The position numbers were made by a program, and so were the translations under genes. The notes below the pieces were generated by a model. It was not told the DNA's origin. It saw nothing but the letters and a program-made list of their open reading frames with translations, and ran no database searches. A stretch of 64,000 bases of DNA from an uncultured Bryobacterales bacterium (lineage in GTDB: Bacteria > Acidobacteriota > Terriglobia > Bryobacterales > UBA6623): NCBI GenBank assembly GCA_951813065.1, contig CATOTH010000001.1, positions 806,001-870,000 on the forward strand, written 5' to 3'. Shown piece by piece: positions 55,279-63,731 of the stretch; position 1 is the first letter of the stretch; each line of letters starts with the position of its first letter.

Positions 55279-57356
55279 TCGATCAATTCATTATCCGGGA
55301 GCCTGGAAGCCGGAGGGATCACGCGGATCCTGCCAACCGGTCGTGCGCCAACTTCCGGGAAACTCGTGCATGGCGAACCACTTCACGCGAAGGTCCATGC
55401 GCAGGACAGGACCCAGCCGATGCTGTCCCTGCGGCCCGAGACAACCGCCGATCAGGGGCTACTTCGAACGCACCCCGGAAACGCCCTACAGCTTCTTGAG
55501 CACCGCGTAGCGAACCTCCGCCGCCTGCTCGCCGGCAATCTTGAGCGCCTTCAGGGTCAGGTTCCCGCGCGCCTTGGGCAGTTCGACGTGGCCGAGGGAC
55601 ATCGGCCGGAAATCCTTCACCAGGGATTCGCCGACGCGCGGCACGCGGTCCGCTTCGGCGCCATACGCCGGAGGATCGTGGATCTCCGAGACCGTCCCGA
55701 CGACCGTTGCGCCCTCGAAGGATGCCTCGATCTGCGAGCCGGCTTCGCCGGCCGTGTAGTAGATCGAGATCTCGTATTCCCCGGCTTCAGCAACCTCGAT
55801 GTCCCACGTGATCGCATCATCCGAACTGGTCCAATTGGTGAAGTACGAACAGTTGGGGGCCCGCGCGCTGCGCTGGACATTGCCGTGCGGAACGCCGTCG
55901 CGGGCTGGCAACAGCGTCGTTTCGGAATGGCCGACCGGAAACGGCCGCTCGTCCGGTCCGACATGCGGCGCCACTTCGTCGGCCAACGCCGCCGCCGCTG
56001 CCCGCATTTCGCCGGCCTCGTCGGGGAATTGACCAGAGACATCCTCTCGCTGTCCCGGATCGGCAGTGATATCGAAGAGTTGCCCCTCCGGGTCGAGCCG
56101 GAATCGTTGGTCGCGAACGCTAACCAATATTTGGCCGCGCGCTGTCCTCAGGGAGTAGAGCAACCGCTCTGTCCAAGGAGCTTCCTCACTCAAGAGGAGC
56201 GGCTTGAGGCTGCGCCCGTCAAGGGGCTTCTCACTGCCGACCTCGATGCCTGCCAGGTCGGCCAGCGTTGGCAGCAAGTCGATCGCACCCGCGATCTCCT
56301 CGATTGCCAGACCCGCCGACACCTTTCCCGTCCAGCGGAGCAACAGCGGCGAGCGCAATCCGCCCTCGTCCACCGAACCCTTGCGGCCTTTCATGTCGCC
56401 GTTCCAGCGCCAGCTGTTCGGGCCGTTGTCGCTGAAGTAGAGAATGATCGTGTCACCGCTCAGGTCCAGCTCGTCCAGTTTCTGCAGGACGCGGCCCACG
56501 TTCCAGTCGATGTTCTCGACCATCGCCAGCGCGGAACGCGTCTTGGGCACGTCTTCCCTGTCGGGTTCGCGGTGCCGCATTGCGAGTTCCTTGGACTCGA
56601 ATCGGTCCCAGTACTCGTCGGGCACCTGCATCGGGGAATGCGGCGTGTTGTAAGCCAAGTAGGCGAAGAACGGTTGGTCCCGTTTCTGCTCCATGAATTC
56701 CAACGCACGGTTGGTTACGTCGTCGATCACGAAACCCTCGCCCGTGACAAGTTCTCCGTTGTGATCGAGCTCGTAGTCGAAGTAGTGGCCCCAGTGCCCC
56801 TCGGTGAACCCGTAGAACTCGTCGAATCCTCGCGCGTTTGGGTGGTAGGGATGCTGCGTCCCGTTGTGCCACTTGCCAAAGGCACCGGTAGCGTACCCCG
56901 CCTGTCGGAAAGTCTGGGCGATCGTGTGCTCGTCGATGTTCAAGCGTTCCTGCCCGGTCGACACACCTCGCACGCCGCCGCGCGCGAAATAGCGTCCCGT
57001 CAGGAACTCCGCCCTTGTCGGGGCGCAGACGGAACAGACGTAGAAGTGCTCGAACTGGGCCCCGTCATGGGCCAGCGAGTCGATGTTGGGAGTAGAGAGG
57101 TTTGTATTGCCGTGCAGGCTCAGATCTCCCCATCCCTGGTCGTCGGCGAGTATCGCGACGATATTGGGCGGCTTTGACGAGCGTGCCTCGCCTTCCTCGC
57201 CAGAGTTGCAGGCCGTTCCCAGCAGCAACAGAGCAAGGAGAGTCGGGGCAACGTGTGGTAATCGCATTCTGGTCCTCGCTGGCCCTGAGGCAGTGTTTCG
57301 GCTAGAGCTTGCCTTGGCCGTTCTAATGTTCTCACAAGCCTCGATCCGCCTACAGG
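54811..57356. repeat. tandem duplication, copy A
   Basis: Starts inside aroA (at about residue 155 from its N-terminus), runs through the aroA start, the 207-base gap, the sulfatase and ends at cctacagg, 27 bases past the intron target. Offset to copy B is 2548 bases at aroA and 2545 at the sulfatase start (one codon indel). Confidence 0.85.
55486..57267 (-). CDS. sulfatase A with C-terminal beta domain
   Basis: A 593-residue secreted sulfatase. Signal peptide with lipobox-like L-G-T-A-C-N. Active-site C-A-P-T-R-A-E-F-L-T-G-R (C-x-P-x-R) at about residues 80-91, A-D-D-Q-G-W-G-D metal site, G-K-W-H-N-G, F-S-D-N-G-P. From about 465 to the end is an extra domain with beta-rich W-D-I-E-V-A-E-A-G-E-Y-E-I and strands typical of a small carbohydrate-binding-like sandwich. 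It is about 95% identical by eye to sulfatase B. Both copies retain the catalytic residues, so dosage or divergence could matter. Confidence 0.88.
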   Translation of the reverse strand: MRLPHVAPTLLALLLLGTACNSGEEGEARSSKPPNIVAILADDQGWGDLSLHGNTNLSTPNIDSLAHDGAQFEHFYVCSVCAPTRAEFLTGRYFARGGVRGVSTGQERLNIDEHTIAQTFRQAGYATGAFGKWHNGTQHPYHPNARGFDEFYGFTEGHWGHYFDYELDHNGELVTGEGFVIDDVTNRALEFMEQKRDQPFFAYLAYNTPHSPMQVPDEYWDRFESKELAMRHREPDREDVPKTRSALAMVENIDWNVGRVLQKLDELDLSGDTIILYFSDNGPNSWRWNGDMKGRKGSVDEGGLRSPLLLRWTGKVSAGLAIEEIAGAIDLLPTLADLAGIEVGSEKPLDGRSLKPLLLSEEAPWTERLLYSLRTARGQILVSVRDQRFRLDPEGQLFDITADPGQREDVSGQFPDEAGEMRAAAAALADEVAPHVGPDERPFPVGHSETTLLPARDGVPHGNVQRSARAPNCSYFTNWTSSDDAITWDIEVAEAGEYEISIYYTAGEAGSQIEASFEGATVVGTVSEIHDPPAYGAEADRVPRVGESLVKDFRPMSLGHVELPKARGNLTLKALKIAGEQAAEVRYAVLKKL

Positions 57357-57826
57357 ACCGGGCGCAACGTTCCTCCGCGGATCGTCAACGGCGGGCACTC
57401 CCCGTCGCGCGCGTCGATTTCAGAGCCCATGGCGCGTGGCGGGGTCAGGACCCGCTTCATCGGCCGCTGCGAAAGGGACGCGTCACCCTTGATCTGGCAC
57501 TCGAATTCCTGCCCGGCGAGAATCCCGGACAGCAGGCGCATGGTCGTGCCAGAGTTCCCCGCGTCGAGTGGTCCAGAAGGGACTTGGAGCCGACCTTCTC
57601 CGGGACCGTCGATCTCGACCCTGTCGCCCTGCACGCTGCAGCGAGCGCCCAGCGCCCGCATGCATTCCAGAGTGGAAGCGCAGTCCTGCCCCGACGAATA
57701 GTTCGTGAGTACGCTACGGCCCTCAGCCAGGGCCGCGAGCATGGTGTAGCGGTGCGAAATCGACTTGTCTCCCGGCAGCGAGATCGGACCGGAGATTCCC
57801 GAAGCGGGTTGGATCGTACGTGTCAT
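57350..57826 (-). pseudogene. truncated aroA copy (first third only)
   Basis: Reads as aroA residues 1 to about 155 with a normal start and L-P-G-D-K-S-I-S-H-R, then the frame ends shortly after R-G-G, where the copy is fused to unrelated sequence. It lacks more than 270 residues, including half of the active site, so it cannot be EPSP synthase. It is the edge of duplicated copy B. Some substitutions remain within it, so it is no longer identical to the parent. Confidence 0.9.
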
Positions 57827-59873
57827 CCGGTCAATTCATTATCCGGGAGTCCCGGGGTCGGAGAGACTGCACGGATCCACCCAACGGGTCGTACGTCGAT
57901 TCCCAGGGAGCTCGGGCATGGCGAACCACTACACACGCAGATCCAACCGCTGGACAGGACCCAGCCGGCGCTGTCCCTGCGGCCGCAGACAACCGGCGAT
58001 CAGGGGCTACTGCGAACGTACTTCGGAAACGTCCTAGAGCTTCTGGAGCACCGCGTAGCGAACCTCCGCCGCCTGCTCGCCGGCAATGTTGAGTGCCTTC
58101 AGGGTCAGGTTCCCCCGCGCCTTGGGCAGTTCGACCCGGCCGAGAGACATCGGCCGAAAGTCCTTGACCAGGGATTCGCCCCTGCGCGGCACCCGGTCGG
58201 CTTCGGCGCCATATGCCGGAGGATCGTGGACCTCCGAGACTGTTCTGGCGACAGTAGCACCCTCGAAGGATGCCTCGATCTGCGAGCCGGCTTCGGCGGC
58301 CGTGTAGTAGATCGAGATCTCGTACTCCCCGGCTTCGGCAACCTCGATGTCCCACGTGATCGCGTCATCCGTACTTGTCCAATTGGTGAAGTACGAGCAG
58401 TTGGGGGCTCGCGCGCTGCGCCGGACATTGCCATGCGGAACGCCGTCGCGGGCCGGCAACAGCGTCGTTGCGGAATGGCCTACCGGAAACGGCCGCTCGT
58501 CCGGTCCGACATGCGGCGCGACTTCGTCGACCAACGTCGCCGCCGCTGCGCGCAGTTTGCCGGCCTCGTCCGGGTACTGCCCGGAGACATCCTCTCGCTG
58601 TCCCGGGTCGGCAGCGATATCGAAGAGCTGCCCCTCCGGGTCGAGGCGGAATCGTTGGTCGCGAACGCTAACCAGAATCTGGCCGCGCGCTGTCCTCAGG
58701 GAGTAGAGCAAGCGCTCGGTCCAAAGAGCTTCTTCATCCAGGAGGACCGGCTTGAGGCTCCGCCCGTCAAGGGGCTTCTCGCTGCCGACCTCGATGCCCG
58801 CCAGGTCGGCCAGGGTTGGTAGCAGGTCGATCGCGCCCGCGATCTCCTCGACTACCTGCCCCGCCGGTATCTTGCCCGTCCAGCGGACCAACAGCGGTGA
58901 TCGCAAGCCGCCTTCGTCCACTGAACCCTTGCGGCCTTTCATGTCGCCGTTCCAGCGCCAGCCGGGGCCGTTGTCGCTGAAGTAGAAGATGATCGTGTCG
59001 CCGCTCAGGTCCAGCTCGTCTAGCTTCTGCAGGACACGGCCCACGTTCCAGTCGATGTTCTCGACCATCGCCAATGCAGCCCGCGTCCTGGGTACGTCCT
59101 CCCTGTCGGGTTCGCGGTGCCGCATGGCGAGCTCCTTGGCCTCGAATCGTTCCCAGTATTCGTCAGGTACCTGCATCGGAGAATGCGGGGTGTTGTACGC
59201 CAGGTAGGCGAAGAACGGTTGGTCCCGTTTCTGCTCCATGAAATCCAGGGCACGGTTGGTGACGTCGTCGATCACGAAACCCTCGCCCGTGACGAGTTCT
59301 CCGTTGTGATCGAGCTCGTAGTCGAAGTAGTGCCCCCAGTGTCCTTCGGTGAATCCGTAGAACTCATCGAATCCTCGTGCGTTCGGGTGGTAGGGGTGCT
59401 GAGTCCCGTTGTGCCACTTCCCAAAGGCACCGGTCGCGTAACCCGCCTGCCGGAACGTCTCGGCGATGGTGTGTTCGTCGATGTTCAAGCGTTCCTGGCC
59501 GGTCGACACACCGCGCACGCCACCGCGCGCGAAATACCGTCCCGTCAGAAACTCCGCCCTCGTCGGGGCGCAGGAGGAACAGACATAGAAGTGTTCGAAC
59601 TGGGCTCCGTCATGAGCCAGCGAGTCAATGTTCGGTGTGGAGAGGTTCGTGTTACCGTGCAGGCTCAGATCTCCCCATCCTTGGTCGTCGGCAAGGATCG
59701 CCACGATATTGGGCGGTCTTGACGAGCGTGCTTCGCCTTCCTCGCCAGAGTTGCAGGCGGTTCCGAGCAGCAACAGCGCAACGAGAATCGGGCCAACATG
59801 TGATGATCGCATTCTGGTCCTCCCTGGCCACTAGGCAGCGTTTCGGCTAGAGCTTGCGTTGGCCGTTCTAATG
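57359..59873. repeat. tandem duplication, copy B (main part)
   Basis: Second copy of 54811-57356. It is continuous from the truncated aroA through sulfatase B to ttctaatg at 59873, where the group II intron interrupts it; the remaining 28 bases of the unit follow at 61746-61773. Confidence 0.85.
58034..59812 (-). CDS. sulfatase B with C-terminal beta domain
   Basis: A 592-residue near-copy of sulfatase A. It keeps C-A-P-T-R in the active site (the preceding residues are C-S-S rather than C-S-V), the metal-site A-D-D-Q-G-W-G-D, G-K-W-H-N-G and the extra C-terminal beta domain. It differs by scattered substitutions and one missing residue near F-S-D-N-G-P. Its promoter side now faces the group II intron, inserted 61 bases upstream of its start codon; the same position in copy A is empty. 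Probably functional, if still transcribed. Confidence 0.88.
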   Translation of the reverse strand: MRSSHVGPILVALLLLGTACNSGEEGEARSSRPPNIVAILADDQGWGDLSLHGNTNLSTPNIDSLAHDGAQFEHFYVCSSCAPTRAEFLTGRYFARGGVRGVSTGQERLNIDEHTIAETFRQAGYATGAFGKWHNGTQHPYHPNARGFDEFYGFTEGHWGHYFDYELDHNGELVTGEGFVIDDVTNRALDFMEQKRDQPFFAYLAYNTPHSPMQVPDEYWERFEAKELAMRHREPDREDVPRTRAALAMVENIDWNVGRVLQKLDELDLSGDTIIFYFSDNGPGWRWNGDMKGRKGSVDEGGLRSPLLVRWTGKIPAGQVVEEIAGAIDLLPTLADLAGIEVGSEKPLDGRSLKPVLLDEEALWTERLLYSLRTARGQILVSVRDQRFRLDPEGQLFDIAADPGQREDVSGQYPDEAGKLRAAAATLVDEVAPHVGPDERPFPVGHSATTLLPARDGVPHGNVRRSARAPNCSYFTNWTSTDDAITWDIEVAEAGEYEISIYYTAAEAGSQIEASFEGATVARTVSEVHDPPAYGAEADRVPRRGESLVKDFRPMSLGRVELPKARGNLTLKALNIAGEQAAEVRYAVLQKL

Positions 59874-61745
59874 GTGTGCCGAGCATGTTCGACAGCTTGA
59901 GGGTGAAAGTCCCTTGGACAACCTGATGGAGGTGAAGTCCTAGCAAAGCGCAAGGGCGTCGTCGCGAGGCGGGGTCTGAAGGAAGCGTAGAGCAAAGGCG
60001 CGAGCCGATGAACAAGAACCGGATACGAGGCATACGGCGTCGGACGAGTCGGCCATTGACGACGAAGTCCAGATCCATCAAGGGCGCTGGTTGTAAATCC
60101 GGCGGTTGTGCGCTGAAGGCTGTCGAACTTACCTCGGGAGGTCTGCCGTCCGTCCGGGATTCCGGACTGAGGGAGGAGTAATCCGACCTGACCGGACGGC
60201 AGAAGTCAGCAGACGGCATAGTAGGCCCGCAAGGGCCGAAGGCCGGAACGAACGGAGAGGCAAGTAGGACGGCGTTTCTCGTGAGCGGAAAGCGGCAGAA
60301 CATCCAGCTAGTGCTGGCCTTCCCAGTCGATGGAAGGGGTGAAGCCCCGGAAGTGGCAGGGGAAGGGACCGAACCGCACACGGCGGGACGACGAGACGAA
60401 AGCCCGGCTACAGACGAACAGTGGATGGAGCGAGCCTGCGAGCGGAGCAACTGCAAGCGGGCGCTGGCACGAGTCCGGGGGAACCGGGGGAGTCCGGGGG
60501 TGGACGGGATGACCGTCGACGAGCTACCCGGGCACCTGCGGGAACACTGGCCAGCCATCCGGGAACAGCTGCTGAGCGGGACCTACCGACCGCAGCCGGT
60601 GAGACGGGTGTACATCCCGAAGCCGGGCGGGGGCAGGCGCAAGCTGGGCATACCGACGGTGCTGGATCGATTCGTCCAGCAGTTGGTGGCCCAGGTCCTG
60701 CAGGAGCACTGGGACCGGACGTTCTCCGAACACAGCTACGGGTTTCGCCCGGGGCGTTCGGCGCATCAGGCGGTCGAGGCGGCGCAGCAGCAGATGGCTG
60801 CGGGCCGGCGATGGGTGATAGATCTTGATTTGGAGAAATTCTTCGATCGAGTGAACCACGACCGTTTGGTGGCCCGGATGGCCCGACGGATCAGTGACAA
60901 GCGGATGCTGAAGCTGGTCCGGGCATTCCTGACGGCCGGTGTGATGGAGGACGGGCTGGTGAGCCCGGTGGACGAGGGGACCCCGCAAGGGGGCCCGCTC
61001 TCACCCTTGTTGTCGAACATCGTGCTCGACGAGCTGGACCGGGAGCTGGAGCGCCGCGGGCTGCGGTTCGCACGGTATGCGGATGACTGCAATATCTATG
61101 TCAGCAGTCGCCGCGCCGGGGAACGAGTGATGGAAAGCGTGACGCGATTCATCACCGGGACGCTCCGCCTGCGGGTGAACCAGAACAAGAGCGCGGTTGC
61201 GCGGCCGTGGGAACGGAAGTTCCTAGGCTTCAGCCTCACGGCACACCGCAAGCCGAAGCGGCGGATTGCACCGCAAGCGGTGCAGCGGTTTCGGCGGCGG
61301 GTGCGCGAGCTGACGCGACGGACTCGGGGCGTGAGCCACGAACGGATGGTCGAGGACGTAGCCCGCTATTGGCGGGGATGGCTCGGCTATTTCGGGAAGT
61401 GTGAGACGCCTTCAGTGCTGGCAAGCTTGGAAAAATGGACCCGGAGGCGGCTACGGTCGGCGATTTGGAAGCAATGGAAACGAGGGAGACGGAGGTATGC
61501 TGAGCTACGCCGACGGGGCGTGAACGTGCAACTGGCCGCCAAAGCGGCTGGCAGCGCGCACGGACCTTGGCGCTTGGCGAACAGTCCTGCACTCGCTCTG
61601 GCCCTACCGAACGCCTATTTTACTGCGCTGGGACTGCCGAGCCTCCATGTTCGGACATAGCTTAACCGGTCGAACCGCCGTATACGGACCCGTATGTACG
61701 GTGGTGTGGGAGGGGTGGAGCCGTGAGGCTTCCCCCTATCCCGAT
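59874..61745 (+). mobile_element. complete group II intron
   Basis: Starts with GTGTGCC at 59874 (GUGYG consensus) and ends with CCCGAT at 61745 (AY end). The ends are fixed because copy A keeps the uninterrupted joint ttctaatg|ttctcac at 57328/57329. Domain V is recognisable at about 61671-61706 (accgccgtat, cccgtatg, acggtggt), domain VI follows with a hairpin and an unpaired A in the ctatccc tail. Domains I-IV occupy 59874 to about 60280 and surround the maturase gene. Total 1872 bases. Confidence 0.9.
60281..61660 (+). CDS. ltrA: group II intron reverse transcriptase/maturase
   Basis: A 459-residue intron-encoded protein. Reverse-transcriptase motifs: G-S-P-G-V-D-G-M (RT0/1), R-R-V-Y-I-P-K-P-G-G-G-R-R-K-L-G-I-P-T, H-S-Y-G-F-R-P-G-R-S, D-L-D-L-E-K-F-F-D, G-T-P-Q-G-G-P-L-S-P-L, and the catalytic Y-A-D-D in F-A-R-Y-A-D-D-C. 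The maturase X domain follows (about 340-410: F-L-G-F-S-L-T, W-R-G-W-L-G-Y-F). There is no HNH endonuclease, so retargeting probably uses the replication fork. GTG start. The end with L-G-L-P-S-L is typical of this type. Confidence 0.95.
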   Translation: MSGKRQNIQLVLAFPVDGRGEAPEVAGEGTEPHTAGRRDESPATDEQWMERACERSNCKRALARVRGNRGSPGVDGMTVDELPGHLREHWPAIREQLLSGTYRPQPVRRVYIPKPGGGRRKLGIPTVLDRFVQQLVAQVLQEHWDRTFSEHSYGFRPGRSAHQAVEAAQQQMAAGRRWVIDLDLEKFFDRVNHDRLVARMARRISDKRMLKLVRAFLTAGVMEDGLVSPVDEGTPQGGPLSPLLSNIVLDELDRELERRGLRFARYADDCNIYVSSRRAGERVMESVTRFITGTLRLRVNQNKSAVARPWERKFLGFSLTAHRKPKRRIAPQAVQRFRRRVRELTRRTRGVSHERMVEDVARYWRGWLGYFGKCETPSVLASLEKWTRRRLRSAIWKQWKRGRRRYAELRRRGVNVQLAAKAAGSAHGPWRLANSPALALALPNAYFTALGLPSLHVRT

Positions 61746-61990
61746 TTCTCACAAGCCTCGATCCGCCTACAGGGCAGGCAAATTCAAAAGTCGGGTCCGG
61801 CGAGACCGGGAAGGGCGGTAGCGGCGACAGTGGGACGGTTCCTGAAGTGTCGGTAGTGGATGGCGACGCTGGAACCGCACACTGCGACGGTTCCATGGGG
61901 CCGCAAGCTGTGCGCTCGACTGCGAGCACGGCAGTAGGTGCTGGCTCGCTGCGGCGAGTTGAGGGAGCAGATCGGATGGGGCCAGTGCGG
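61746..61990. other. downstream flank of the intron
   Basis: The first 28 bases (61746-61773) are the 3' exon and the end of tandem copy B, repeating 57329-57356. The rest shows no gene on either strand. Confidence 0.6.
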
Positions 61991-62513
61991 CTAGCCGAGC
62001 AGGAGCTTCACGGCCCGCGAGCCCTTGCGGTAGAAACTCCGCATGGTGCGCTTCAAATCGCTCACACCCGCCAAGCGCAGGATCGACAGGGTCATGTTGG
62101 TGAGCGCCGCCAGCACCCGCGGTAACGCCCCCTTGCGCACTCGGCAGGCATCTTCCCGCAGCACTGCATCGCGCACCCAGTGCATCCCGTTCTCGACCGC
62201 CCCCAGTAGCCCCGCACAATCTGCAGCAGGTACAGCGGGGCGCACTTGTGGGGCGGCAGGCTGGTCACGAAGTAGGCCGTTTCCGGCTTGCGCTGCCGAC
62301 CGTCCTTCTTGTAGACCGCCTCGCGCCGGATACGGAAGAGCCGCCGCACGCCCGGGAACTGGAGCCACTCGGGACAGTCGAAACATCTTCCGAGACTTGG
62401 ATCGTGCGCCTCTCGATGCGCCCGTGGCCTAGGTTCACGACGGTCTCGGCAGCCGCGCCCCAGCGGTAGTGCGCGGTCGCGTCACCGTGTGCGGTGGCCA
62501 GTAGCACCGGCAC
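61991..62513 (-). pseudogene. ISAs1-family transposase, C-terminal remnant
   Basis: Three pieces on the - strand connect through frame changes: G-H-G-R-I-E-R-R-T (about 62430), then F-P-G-V-R-R-L-F-R-I-R-R-E and F-V-T-S-L-P (about 62265-62370), then H-W-V-R-D-A-V-L-R-E-D and L-R-L-A-G to the end at 61991. The H-W-V-R-D motif and its order are typical of ISAs1 (IS4-type, DDE) transposases. At least two frameshifts; the N-terminal half is missing. It may be a neighbour of the toxin-antitoxin pair by chance. Confidence 0.65.
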
Positions 62514-62779
62514 CTGCTAGTTGGACAGTGAGGACCACATGCGATCCCAGACACGCATGGATCGATCGGATTCCACGTGGTCGACGAATGCTTCGATGGC
62601 CGCCATTGCTGGGTCCAGTAGTGGGCGGATGCCGTGCTTTTGAAGTCCCCGGTCGAAGCACCGTTGCCTACTGTGCTAACCGAGTGAATGGCGCAGCGGT
62701 TGTCCGAGACTTCCAGCGTTGAGATTGGTTTGCTTGCAATGCAATCGTCGTATAAGCTTCTACTAGGGAGGTTGTCGTA
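62514..62779. other. unassigned stretch upstream of the antitoxin
   Basis: No confident gene. On the - strand the segment that reads A-A-I-E-A-F-V-D-H-V-E-S-D (about 62600) looks protein-like and ends at a stop near 62520, but I do not recognise it. Confidence 0.35.
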
Positions 62780-63025
62780 ATGGCAAGCATCACAATTCGC
62801 AATTTGGACGACGAAGTGAAGACTCTCCTTCGAGTTCGCGCATCCGCCAACGGTCGGTCGATGGAAAAGGAGGTACGGCTGATCTTGGCCGACGCTGTAG
62901 ATAAAGAACCCGCTCCGGTCGAGGGCCTTGGAACGGCAATCCACGAACTGTTCAAACCCTTCGGCGGAGTTGAGTTGGAGTTACCGAGGCGCGAACTGAT
63001 GCGCGATCCGCCGTGCTTCGAATGA
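62780..63025 (+). CDS. FitA-like ribbon-helix-helix antitoxin
   Basis: An 81-residue protein beginning M-A-S-I-T-I-R-N-L-D-D-E-V-K, the FitA/Arc-type ribbon-helix-helix DNA-binding start, followed by a helix with R-A-S-A-N-G-R-S-M-E-K-E-V-R. The C-terminal part should wrap and inhibit the toxin. A GGGAGG site is 10 bases before the ATG. It is followed by the PIN gene after 10 bases, a normal two-gene operon, autoregulated through the RHH domain. Confidence 0.85.
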   Translation: MASITIRNLDDEVKTLLRVRASANGRSMEKEVRLILADAVDKEPAPVEGLGTAIHELFKPFGGVELELPRRELMRDPPCFE

Positions 63026-63035
63026 GACAGGCGCG

Positions 63036-63458
63036 ATGGTGGTGATCGATACCAATATCGTTTCGGAGTTGATGCGTGCCGAGCCCAGCGCGGAGGTTCT
63101 TGCTTGGATGGACAACCGGCCGCCGCGAGAGCTGTTCGTGACGGCAGTGACGGAGGCTGAGATCCGCACCGGCATCGCAGTGCTGCCCGAGGGCAAACGC
63201 CGTCGAGGCCTCGCACGGGCTTGCGAGCGTGCTTTCGACAGCTTGTTCGCCGGACGAGTGTTGCCATTTGACAGAGACGCGGCACGCGCTAATGCGGAGA
63301 TCGTTGCGGCGCGCCGTGCCATTGGGCGGCCGGTTGCTCAAGTCGATGGCCAAATTGCTGCGATTGCTCGCTCCCGAGGCATGGCGGTTGCAACGCGCAA
63401 CATTCGGGACTTCGAGCACATGGGGATCGATGTATTCAACCCTTGGGACAGAGCATGA
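63036..63458 (+). CDS. PIN-domain ribonuclease toxin (VapC/FitB-like)
   Basis: A 140-residue PIN domain. Acidic residues of the active site: Asp in V-I-D-T-N-I-V-S-E-L, Glu in V-T-E-A-E-I-R-T-G, Asp in Q-V-D-G-Q-I-A-A-I, and the last Asp in R-N-I-R-D-F. FitB-like toxins cut specific RNAs when the antitoxin is lost. All four acids are present. Pairs with the FitA-like gene just before it. A stop overlaps an ATG of a 30-residue frame, which I do not annotate. Confidence 0.88.
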   Translation: MVVIDTNIVSELMRAEPSAEVLAWMDNRPPRELFVTAVTEAEIRTGIAVLPEGKRRRGLARACERAFDSLFAGRVLPFDRDAARANAEIVAARRAIGRPVAQVDGQIAAIARSRGMAVATRNIRDFEHMGIDVFNPWDRA

Positions 63459-63731
63459 GTGGAACAACCGAAGCTATCTCTCGCGACGAAAGCTACGCCC
63501 TGATGAGGTTTGCCGGGGAAGGATTTGGCGTGACCGCAGACGTTTAGGACCGTATTAGAGTCCTTTGCTGAGAAACATTGTCGCGCTGGAGGCACAGCTC
63601 TCGCGCAACCCCGCGGTCCCGAAGTTCCGCGGGCAGCCATTGCCTGCCCACCAGCCGCCGGATCGTCAGCCCGCCACGGTAGCCCCGATCTGTGTCCTCA
63701 CCGGCACCGCGCCCCCGCCGGAGGTGGGTAA
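63459..63731. other. intergenic, no gene seen
   Basis: A 30-codon frame overlaps the toxin stop (ATGA at 63455) and ends at 63547, with no family features. The rest to 63731 has long open frames on both strands but no recognisable protein. Confidence 0.4.

Noticed and set aside
55261..57177. 638-residue open frame on the + strand
   Set aside because: Antisense to sulfatase A. A similar frame opposite sulfatase B (57083-58822) exists only because the region is duplicated.
63455..63547. 30-codon frame overlapping the PIN toxin stop
   Set aside because: Too short to support; no recognisable motif and no ribosome site apart from the overlap.
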